The notes under the pieces are model-generated. The model was given only the letters and a program-made list of their open reading frames with translations. It did not search any database and was not told the DNA's origin. A program made the translations under genes and the position numbers. This document shows positions 1-7,300 of a DNA stretch of 15,826 nucleotides, one piece after another. Every line of letters begins with the position of its first letter. Position 1 is the stretch's first letter. Origin of the DNA: CBDTTW01 sp965363675 (lineage in GTDB: Bacteria; Bacteroidota; Rhodothermia; Rhodothermales; DASSAV01); the NCBI GenBank assembly GCA_965363675.1, contig CBDTTW010000060.1, positions 1 to 15,826 of the forward strand, written 5' to 3'.

Positions 1-63
1 CGGCTGCTCGAAGCGGCTGCGCCCGAAACGGCGACGCCTGCGTCTGCGGCGGGGGAGGCGTAA
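1..63 (+). CDS. C-terminal tail of an unidentified protein (partial)
   Basis: Reading frame 1 is open from the left edge to a TAA stop at 61-63, giving 20 residues that are rich in Ala, Glu, Pro and Thr. This low-complexity acidic tail shows no domain, so no function can be given. The reading depends only on an open frame ending 87 bases before the next gene, and in GC-rich DNA a frame this short could be open by chance. The gene would lie on the same strand as the permease that follows. Confidence 0.4.
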   Translation, partial: RLLEAAAPETATPASAAGEA

Positions 64-81
64 AGGACCGGGGCGCCGCGT

Positions 82-93
82 GCGTATCTTGCG
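82..93 (+). promoter_or_regulatory. Promoter-like -7 element upstream of the EamA permease
   Basis: GCGTATCTTGCG lies 66 bases before the permease start. It matches GCGTACCTTGCG before the OPT transporter (1078-1089) at 11 of 12 bases and resembles the Bacteroidota -7 consensus TAnnTTTG. No TTG is found at the expected -33 spacing, so the call rests on the repeated motif alone. Confidence 0.35.
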
Positions 94-150
94 CCGCGCA
101 TCCGCACGCTCCGGCGCTGCCGCCGGGAGCTTTTCGCGCCGCTGCCTGCC

Positions 151-1047
151 ATGACCGACCGTTCCGCCGGGGGCTACGCCGCCGTCACGCTCGCCTGCCT
201 GCTCTGGGGCTTTTCGTTTTATTTCGGCAAGATCGCCCTGCGCGAGCTGCCCTCGACGCACGTCGTGCTGCTGCGCTTCGCCCTCGCGTCGGCGGTGTTC
301 CTGCCGGTGTTTTTGCTGCGCCGGGGACGCATCCGGCGCGCGCATTGGGGGCTGCTGCTGGCCTCGGCGCTGCTCATGGCGCCGGTGGCGTTCCTGCTGC
401 AATTCGAAGGGCTGGCCCGCACGAGCGCCACGCACGCCGCGCTCATCATCGGGGCGTTTCCGCCGCTCCAAGCCATCGGCGCGACGCTCGTGCACGGCGA
501 GCGGCCGGGGCCCAGCGGCTGGGCCGCCGTGGCGCTCTCCACGCTGGGCGTCGTCGTGATGGTAGGCCGCCAGGCCGCCGGCGGCGATGCCCTCGGCGAC
601 GCGATGGTGCTGGCCTCGATCCTTTGCTCGGTGGCGTGGGTGCTCGTGACGCAGCGCCTGCTCCGGCGCTACCCCTCGACCGTGGTCACGTCGGCGCAGA
701 CGGCGCTGAGCACGCTGCTGCTGGTGGCCCCGGTGCTGTGGCTCGACGGGCCGCCGCCGCTCGCGCTGCGCCCCGAGACGTGGGGCGCCCTCGTCGGGCT
801 GGGTCTGTGCTGCACCATCGGGGCGTACAGCCTGTGGAACTGGGGGCTGCGCTTCATCCCGACCTCGCATGGGGGCGTGCTCATCAACCTGGAGCCGGTG
901 GTCGGCGTGGCCCTCGGGGTGGCGCTGCTGGGCGAGGCGCTGCCGCTGCGCACCGCCGCCGGGGGCGCGCTCATCCTGGCGGCGGCGCTTCTGGTGGCCG
1001 TAGGCGCCCGCCGCCGCGCCCCGGCGCCGCTGCCCGAGGCGGCCTGA
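151..1047 (+). CDS. EamA/DMT-superfamily inner-membrane permease
   Basis: This 298-residue protein is almost entirely hydrophobic segments, consistent with about ten membrane helices arranged as two EamA repeats (roughly residues 8-140 and 150-286). The first helix carries the WGFSFYFGK pattern typical of EamA proteins, and the second repeat contains the GAYSLWNWGLRFIPTSH segment followed by LEPVVGVALG, a hallmark of the last EamA helices. Family members export or import small metabolites such as amino acids, nucleosides or drugs, and the substrate cannot be read from the sequence. The length matches the family norm. The ATG at 151 directly precedes the first helix and has no clear Shine-Dalgarno sequence. 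It ends 70 bases before the OPT transporter, which appears to have its own promoter, so co-transcription is possible but not needed. Confidence 0.88.
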   Translation: MTDRSAGGYAAVTLACLLWGFSFYFGKIALRELPSTHVVLLRFALASAVFLPVFLLRRGRIRRAHWGLLLASALLMAPVAFLLQFEGLARTSATHAALIIGAFPPLQAIGATLVHGERPGPSGWAAVALSTLGVVVMVGRQAAGGDALGDAMVLASILCSVAWVLVTQRLLRRYPSTVVTSAQTALSTLLLVAPVLWLDGPPPLALRPETWGALVGLGLCCTIGAYSLWNWGLRFIPTSHGGVLINLEPVVGVALGVALLGEALPLRTAAGGALILAAALLVAVGARRRAPAPLPEAA

Positions 1048-1057
1048 AACCGGCGCG

Positions 1058-1088
1058 TTGCCCCGGCCCGGCGCGCGGCGTACCTTGC
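1058..1088 (+). promoter_or_regulatory. Promoter of the OPT transporter (TTG-N20-TACCTTGC)
   Basis: TTG at 1058-1060 is followed after exactly 20 bases by TACCTTGC at 1081-1088, which resembles the Bacteroidota housekeeping promoter (TTTG, 19-21 bases, TAnnTTTG). The ATG at 1118 is 37 bases downstream of the start of the -7 element. The same TTG-N20-TA spacing recurs before the isomerase gene and before galT. A run of seven T residues follows at 1090-1096. Confidence 0.45.
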
Positions 1089-1117
1089 GTTTTTTTGCGC
1101 CGTCGCCAAACCCCGTC

Positions 1118-3178
1118 ATGCCTGAGCCGCCCCGCCCACCCGCGCCCCAGCCCTACATCCCCGCCTCGACCAACCTGCCGGAGATCACCGTCAAAGCGGT
1201 CGTGCTGGGCTTCATCCTTTCGGCGGTGCTCACCGGCGCCAATGCCTACCTCGGCCTGAAAGTCGGCATGACCGTCTCGGCCTCGATCCCCGCCGCCGTC
1301 ATCTCGATGGCCGTGCTGCGGCTGTTCCGCGAGTCGAACATCCTCGAAAACAACATCGTCCAGACGACGGCCTCGGCGGGCGAGGCCATTGCGGCGGGCG
1401 CCATTTTTACCCTGCCGGCCCTGGTGCTGCTGCACTACTGGCAGGGTTTCCCGTTTCTGCCGACCCTTGCCATTGCCCTGGCCGGGGGCACGCTCGGGGT
1501 GCTCTTTACGGTGCCGCTCCGGCGGGCGCTCGTCGTCGAGTCGCGGCTGAAGTTTCCGGAGGGCGTGGCCGCCGGCGAAGTGCTCAAGGCGGGCGCCGAG
1601 GGCGGCAAGGGCGCCTGGACGCTGGCGGCGGCGGGGCTGGCCGGGGCCTTCTTCAAGCTGACGCAGACCGGCTTCAAGTGGGCCGCCTCGACGGCCGGCG
1701 CCTCGGTCACGGTGGGGCGCTCGGTGTTCGGCTTCGGCAGCGAACTGGGCGTAGCCCTGCTGGCCGTGGGCTACATCGTCGGGCTCAACATCGGCATCGT
1801 GGTGCTGGCCGGCGGCGTGATCTCGTGGATGTTCGCCATCCCGATGTACATGGCGCTCACGGACCCGGCGGCGCTGGCGGGCATCGTCGGGGAGGCGCGC
1901 GGCTACGACGCGGCTTTTGCCGTGTGGGGGGCGCAGATCCGCTACCTCGGCGTCGGGGCGATGGCCGTGGGCGGCATCTGGGCGCTCATCGAGCTGGCGC
2001 GCCCCGTCGCCGACGGCATCCGCTCGTCGGTGGCGGCGCTCCGGGCCTCGCGCGCCGAAGGGGCCGCGCACGTGCCCCGCACCGAGCGCGACCTGCCGTT
2101 CAACCTCGTCGGGTGGGGCGCGCTCGCCATGGCCGTGCCCATCTTTTTCGTGTTCACCTACGTCGTCGATGCCGAGGCGCTCGCCATCACGAGCGGGCTG
2201 TACTGGGCTACGGTGGCCCTGGGGGTGGCGTTCTCGCTGGTGGCGGGCTTCCTGTTTTCGTCGGTGGCCGGGTATATGGCCGGGCTCGTCGGCTCGTCCA
2301 ACAACCCCATCAGCGGCGTCACGATTGCCACCATCCTGGCGATCTCGCTGATCCTGCTGGCGCTGCTGGGTTCGCAGATCGACTTCGCCGTGGATGCCGA
2401 GCGCGCCGCCGTCGCGGCGGCCACCGCCATCCTCGTCGGGGCGGTGGTCGCTTGCGCCGCCGCCATCGCGGGCGACAACCTCCAGGACCTCAAGGCCGGG
2501 CAGGTCGTCGGGGCGACGCCCTACAAGCAGGAAGTCATGCTCGTGGTGGGCGTCGTGGCGGGCGCGCTCGTCATCGCCCCGGTGCTGGGGCTGCTCTTCA
2601 CGGCCTACGGCCTCGGCGACGTGTTTCCGCGCCCCGGCATGGACCCCGGCGAGGTGCTCGCCGCGCCGCAGGCCGCGCTCATGGCCTCCGTCGCCCAAGG
2701 CGTTTTCAGCCGCAACCTGCCCTGGACCATGATCGCCATCGGAGCGGTCATTGCGGTCGCCATCATCCTGGTCGATAAGGCGCTGGAGCGGCGCGACGCC
2801 TCGTTCCGCACGCCGGTGCTGGCCGTGGCGGTGGGCATCTACCTGCCGTTCGAGCTGTCGGTCCCCATCTTCATCGGGGGTCTGGTGGCGCACCTGGCGC
2901 CGCGGCGGGTGCTCGCGCGCGCCGCCGCCTACGGCCTCCCGACGCCCGTAGCCTTGGCCGGCGCCGAGCGCAACGGGCTGCTCTTCGCCTCGGGGCTCAT
3001 CACGGGCGAAGCGCTCATGGGCATTGCCCTTGCCGTCCCGTTTGCGCTCACCCAGTCCACCGACACGCTCCGGCTGATGCCCGAGGGGCTGGATTGGGCC
3101 GCCGCACCGATTGCCCTGGCCGCCTACGCCGGCTTCATCGTGTGGATGCACCGTGTGGCCGGGCGCCCGGACGCCTGA
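1118..3178 (+). CDS. OPT-family oligopeptide transporter
   Basis: This is a 686-residue polytopic membrane protein of the prokaryotic oligopeptide transporter (OPT) family, with about 15 hydrophobic segments. Diagnostic stretches are TGANAYLGLKVGMTVSASIP in the first part, ENNIVQTTASAGEA at residues 77-90 and SSNNPISG at 393-400. Members take up small peptides or metal-chelate complexes by cation symport, and the actual substrate cannot be read here. The frame is open further upstream to a TTG at 1058, but I prefer the ATG at 1118. The intervening 20 codons are Arg/Pro-rich and unlike the family, the upstream TTG looks like a -33 promoter element, and the family normally begins with a short Pro-rich leader before the N-L-P-E-I-T-V-K-A segment. 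The length agrees with bacterial homologues. It seems to be monocistronic, since a promoter-like element follows at 3212. Confidence 0.92.
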   Translation: MPEPPRPPAPQPYIPASTNLPEITVKAVVLGFILSAVLTGANAYLGLKVGMTVSASIPAAVISMAVLRLFRESNILENNIVQTTASAGEAIAAGAIFTLPALVLLHYWQGFPFLPTLAIALAGGTLGVLFTVPLRRALVVESRLKFPEGVAAGEVLKAGAEGGKGAWTLAAAGLAGAFFKLTQTGFKWAASTAGASVTVGRSVFGFGSELGVALLAVGYIVGLNIGIVVLAGGVISWMFAIPMYMALTDPAALAGIVGEARGYDAAFAVWGAQIRYLGVGAMAVGGIWALIELARPVADGIRSSVAALRASRAEGAAHVPRTERDLPFNLVGWGALAMAVPIFFVFTYVVDAEALAITSGLYWATVALGVAFSLVAGFLFSSVAGYMAGLVGSSNNPISGVTIATILAISLILLALLGSQIDFAVDAERAAVAAATAILVGAVVACAAAIAGDNLQDLKAGQVVGATPYKQEVMLVVGVVAGALVIAPVLGLLFTAYGLGDVFPRPGMDPGEVLAAPQAALMASVAQGVFSRNLPWTMIAIGAVIAVAIILVDKALERRDASFRTPVLAVAVGIYLPFELSVPIFIGGLVAHLAPRRVLARAAAYGLPTPVALAGAERNGLLFASGLITGEALMGIALAVPFALTQSTDTLRLMPEGLDWAAAPIALAAYAGFIVWMHRVAGRPDA

Positions 3179-3211
3179 GGCGGGCCTGCGCGGTTTATTC
3201 ACGCAGGGGCC

Positions 3212-3242
3212 TTGCCGTATTCCCTTCCAGAGAGTAAAGTAT
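3212..3242 (+). promoter_or_regulatory. Candidate promoter of the isomerase-like gene
   Basis: TTG at 3212-3214 is separated by 20 bases from TAAAGTAT at 3235-3242, the same spacing as in the OPT and galT promoters. The -7 half is a weak match to TAnnTTTG. The predicted leader to the ATG at 3308 is about 65 bases. Nothing else is seen in the 129-base gap 3179-3307. Confidence 0.3.
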
Positions 3243-3307
3243 GCACAGCCGCCGCCGCGTTTGTGCACGGCAGCCTCATGGAATTACGACGCCTTTCCTG
3301 AAAGCCG

Positions 3308-4246
3308 ATGAAACTCGACCGCCGACTCTTTATAAAGCGCGCGGCATGCGCCGCCGCCCTCGCCCCGGCTGCCCTAGCCGCGACGCCCGCCCTCGGCGAG
3401 GGCGCAGCCCCCGAGCCGTTTGCGGTGCAGCAGTACACCTGGTACTCGTACACGAACCGCGAGGGCTTCGCGTGGATGCAGGACCTCGACGCGTCGTTCG
3501 GGCGGCTGGCGGCGGCGGGGCTGCGGCGCTACGAGCCCTCGTTCGACGCCGCCGAGCAGGTGAAGCCGGTGGCCGAGGCCATGCAGCGCCACGGCATCGC
3601 GGCAAACTCGATGTACGTCGGCGCGACCCTCCACGAGGCCGCCCAAGCCGAGGCCGCCATCGAGGCCGCCGTTGCGATTGCCCGCGCGGCGCGGCCTCTG
3701 GGCATCCGCACCGTCGTCAGCAACCCCTCGCCGATCCGGTGGGGCGGCCCGGAGAACAAAACCGACGCCCAACTGGCCGTGCAGGCCGAGGCGCTCGACC
3801 GGCTCGGGCGCGCCCTCCGCGCCGAAGGCATGACGCTCGCCTATCACAACCACGACCCCGAGATGCGGGCCGCCGCGCGCGAGTTCCACCACATGATGCT
3901 CGGCACGGACCCGGAGAACGTGCGGCTGTGTCTGGATGCCCACTGGATCTACCGGGGCGCCGAGAACTCGCAGACGGCGCTGTTCGACATCGTGCGCCAC
4001 TACGGCCCGCGCATCGTGGAGGTGCACATCCGCCAGTCGCAGGGCGGCGTCTGGAGCGAGGTCTTCGGCGAGGGCGACCTGGATTACCCCCGCCTCGCCG
4101 CCGCCCTGGCCGAGCAGGGCCTGCGCCCTAACCTGGTGCTCGAACAGGCCGTCGAGGCGGGCACGCCGTCCACGCGCACGGCCGAGCAGGCGTTGCAGCA
4201 GAGCATGGCCGCCGCCCTCGAAGCCTTCCGCCCGCTCGTAGGGTAA
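3308..4246 (+). CDS. Tat-exported sugar phosphate isomerase/epimerase-like TIM-barrel protein
   Basis: The 312-residue product starts with a twin-arginine signal, DRRLFIKRA at residues 4-12, followed by an Ala-rich hydrophobic stretch and a likely cleavage near residue 25-30, so it is probably exported folded to the periplasm. The rest is an AP-endonuclease-2/xylose-isomerase-like TIM barrel. Candidate metal and substrate ligands are H180-N-H182, D210 with H212 (LDAHW), H240 (EVHI) and E279 (LVLEQ), in the order usual for this superfamily. Relatives isomerise or epimerise keto sugars or act on inositol derivatives, and the specific substrate is unknown. The usual H-L-K-D motif after strand 7 is H-I-R-Q here, so specificity or activity may differ. 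The ATG at 3308 begins directly before the Tat motif, which supports this start. Confidence 0.82.
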   Translation: MKLDRRLFIKRAACAAALAPAALAATPALGEGAAPEPFAVQQYTWYSYTNREGFAWMQDLDASFGRLAAAGLRRYEPSFDAAEQVKPVAEAMQRHGIAANSMYVGATLHEAAQAEAAIEAAVAIARAARPLGIRTVVSNPSPIRWGGPENKTDAQLAVQAEALDRLGRALRAEGMTLAYHNHDPEMRAAAREFHHMMLGTDPENVRLCLDAHWIYRGAENSQTALFDIVRHYGPRIVEVHIRQSQGGVWSEVFGEGDLDYPRLAAALAEQGLRPNLVLEQAVEAGTPSTRTAEQALQQSMAAALEAFRPLVG

Positions 4247-4251
4247 GCCCG

Positions 4252-4285
4252 GCAAGGTTAAAAATCAGCGGGCTTTTAACCTTGC
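4252..4285 (+). repeat. Perfect 12-bp inverted repeat between isomerase and kinase genes
   Basis: GCAAGGTTAAAA (4252-4263) and TTTTAACCTTGC (4274-4285) are exact reverse complements around a 10-base spacer. The repeat begins five bases after the isomerase stop codon, which suits a transcription terminator, although no U-tract follows the stem. The right arm and next base contain ACCTTGCG, the same eight bases as in the -7 region of the OPT promoter (1082-1089), so an operator overlapping the kinase promoter is an alternative. Confidence 0.6.
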
Positions 4286-4301
4286 GGCAATGCGGCCGAT
4301 A

Positions 4302-4367
4302 CTCACGGCAGTGGGTGAGCCGCGCCGCCGCAGGCTGCGGCGCCTCTTGATGTGCGTTCCTGCCGTG
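4302..4367 (+). promoter_or_regulatory. Structured leader of the hybrid kinase gene
   Basis: Three inverted repeats overlap here. CTCAC (4302-4306) pairs with GTGAG (4315-4319). CACGGCAG (4304-4311) pairs with CTGCCGTG (4360-4367). CGCCGCA (4326-4332) pairs with TGCGGCG (4336-4342). The first two share bases and cannot form together, so the RNA could take alternative folds. Whether this regulates the kinase is unknown, and some pairing is expected by chance in GC-rich DNA. Confidence 0.3.
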
Positions 4368-4372
4368 GAACG

Positions 4373-4384
4373 ATGACCGCCTGA
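4373..4384 (+). other. Three-codon mini-ORF in frame just before the kinase start
   Basis: ATG ACC GCC TGA at 4373-4384 ends three bases before the kinase ATG and is in the same frame. AACGATGA occurs twice (around 4369 and 4384), so both starts sit in the same local context. The in-frame TGA fixes 4388 as the earliest ATG start for the kinase. Translation of the mini-ORF is not shown. Confidence 0.3.
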
Positions 4385-4387
4385 ACG

Positions 4388-7300
4388 ATGAACGTCGCGC
4401 GCCGCCATAGGCTGAGCTTTTCCGTCGCAAGCGCCCTGCGGGCCTGCGCGGCGCTCGTGTGCCTCGGCGCAGGAGCGGGCGCCGCCGGGGCGCAGGAAGT
4501 GCGCGTGATCGCCTACTCGACCGAGCAGGGCCTGCCGAGCAACTACGTCAAGTCGGTGGCGCAGGACCGGGAGGGCTTCCTGTGGATCGGCCACGACGCC
4601 GGCGTCTCGCGCTTCGACGGCCGGGAGTTCCATACCTATTCCCTCCAGGACGGGCTGCCCAGCAGCTACGTCAAAAGCGTGTACTTCACGCGCAAAGGCC
4701 GCATGCTCGTCGCCACGGACCGGGGCGTCGTCGAGGGCGTGGTCGACAGGGAAGGCAAGCGGGTGTTTCGCAACCTGATGTACGGCTACAGCCGGCAGAC
4801 GGAGGGGCTGCTGTTCTACCCGAAGTCTCTTTTTGAGGACGCCGCCGGCGCCATCTGGATCAGCGACACGGCCAGCGTGGTGCGCATCGACGGCGCCCGG
4901 GCCAAAAGCTTCGCCATGCCCGAGGAAGCGGTGCGGCACGACTACTTCCGCTCGTACCTGCCGGCGCAGAACGCTTCGGGCAAGCTGATCCTAGGCAGCC
5001 TCACCGGCTATTTCTTCCTTTTCGACGCGCACCGCGAGGCGTTCGACCCAGTGGCGCTTCCGGCAGGCCTGGCCCGCCGCGACGTGCTGGCGGTGATCGC
5101 CTACGGCCGCGAAAACTTCCTCGTGGGCCGCGAGGACGGCCTGTTCGAGATGCGCCTGACGCCGGACGGCGCGGCGCTCGCGCTCGTGCGCCGCCTCAGC
5201 GACCGGGAGGTGACGGCCCTGCGGATGAGCCCCACGGGGGAGGTGTTCGCCGCCACGCCCGACGGGTTCTGGGTGCTCCCTCCGGGCATGGACGCGCTGG
5301 CCCCGTTGGCGTCCGCGCCGGGGGTGCGCGTTCACAACCTCGCGCTGGACCGCGAGGGCAAGCTGCTGGCCTCCACCGAGACCGGGTTTATGCTGGCGTT
5401 TCCAAAGCCGTTCAGCCACATTGATCCGGCGGCCCCGCCGCGCCCGGCGCTCGTCGCGCGGCGCCCCAACGGCCGCATCGTCGTCTACGACGGCGAAACG
5501 GTCTCCGAGGACACTTCCGCCGGCCCCCACCCACGCTTCCGCGCACTGCTTCGCCCCGGGCGCGGCGCGACCGCTTTGGCCGCCGACGCCGAGGCCATAT
5601 GGCTGGGCGCCGCGGGCGGACGCCTCGTGCGTGTGGCCGGCGGGCGGGTGCGCAGCATCGTGCCCTCAGGCGGGAAGTCGGTTACGAGCATCGCCCCGGA
5701 CGGGCGCGGCGGCGCCTGGGTTACGTGCGACGGCGACGCGCTGCTGTTTCGGGTAGATGCGGCGCTCGGCGTCGCGCGCTACGACGCGCGGCAGGGCGTG
5801 CCGGAGATCCTCACGGGCGTCGATGCGACGGCGGGCGGCGTCTACGCGCTCGGCGCGCGCGGCCTGGCCCGCTTCGACGCGGCCCGCGGCCGTTTCGTGC
5901 GCCTGCCGATCGCGGCCGACCGGGTCGAGTCCCTCAGCGTCCGCGATGTCGAAGTCGATGCGCAGGGCGTGCTCTGGCTGGGCACGCGCCACGGCCTTTA
6001 CCGGCTCTCGGGCGATTCGCTCCGGCACGCGGCAGGCGCCGGCGAGGATAGCCCCGTGCAGGCCCTCGTTGCGGACCCCACCGGCGCCGTTTGGGTAGGC
6101 ACCATGCGGATGCTGTACCACGTCGCAGAGGGCGTCGTGACGCACCTGACGCCGGAGGACGGCATCGGGGAAACGATGGGCGTCTCGCCGCGCGCGCTCG
6201 TGCTGGACCGTATGGGGCGCGTATGGGCGGGCGCCGTCTCCGGGCCGATCTTCCAACTGCGCCCGTCGAGTGTGCGCCTGGCGACGCCCACGCCCGTGTT
6301 CACGGCCTCTACGCTCGGCGGCGACCCGCTCACCTCCGGCCACTGGTACCCGCACCGCGCCAGCCTGAACGCTCAGGTGCTGGCCCTCTCGTACCCGGTA
6401 GACCGGACGCGTTACCGCTACCGCATCGCCGGGCTCAGGGACGCCTGGAGCGCGCCGGAGCCCTACGGCCGCATCGCCGTCGAGCGCCTGCCCTCGGGCA
6501 GCTACCGCCTCGAAGTGCAGGCGCAGCAGATCGGCTACGCCTGGAGCGCGCCTGCCTCGGTCGCGTTTTCCATCAAGCGGCCGTGGTACCTCGGGCAGGT
6601 GGCGGTTTACCTGGCCCTGTGGCTCGTGCTGAGCATCGGGGGCGGGGGGTGGCGCCTCGTGGAAAGCGCGCGCCGCCGCCGCCGCGCCGAAGCCGCGCTC
6701 CGCGAAAGCGAAGAGCGCTTCCGCACCGCCCTGGAGCACTCCCCGATCGGCCTCGTGCTGCTCGGGGCCGACCGCCGCGTCGTGCGCGCCAATGCCGTGC
6801 TCGGCCGCCTGCTCGGCTACGAGCCCGCCGAACTGGAAGGCCTGCCCGTGACCGAGCTGGTGCAGGGCATTTGCCACGATCAGATCAACCAGGCCGTCAC
6901 GATCATCTCGGGGGGCCTAGCCGACCAGCGCACCATCGAGATCGGCCTTTTAGAACGCAGCGGCAAGGTCGTCGAGGCCCAGGTCGATATGGCCGTCTCG
7001 CAGCCGGGCATGGGCGGCTCGGGCAGCCTCATCCTCCAGATTCAGGATATATCGCACCGGCGCGAGTGGGAGGAGTACATCAAACGCCGCGACCAGCTCC
7101 TGGAGGGCGCCGCCGAGGTGGCGCGCGGGCTGCTGTTCATCGAGGCCATCGACACGGCGCTGGACCATGCGTTGCACGTGCTGGGCCTTACCATGCGCGT
7201 GGGCCGCATTGCGCTCTACGAACGCTGCGGCGCCGCCGTCGAGGAGGGGGGGAGCAAGAAGCATGCGCCGCTCCTCTACGACTGGCGCCGCGACGGTCTG

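Noticed and set aside
1058..1117. TTG at 1058 as the start of the OPT transporter
   Set aside because: The added 20 residues are Arg/Pro-rich and not family-like, and the TTG fits a -33 promoter element. The ATG at 1118 is preferred.
971..3268. A 765-residue minus-strand frame opposite the OPT transporter
   Set aside because: It is a low-complexity Arg/Gly/His/Asp-rich translation typical of a shadow frame, and the plus strand has a clear OPT protein.
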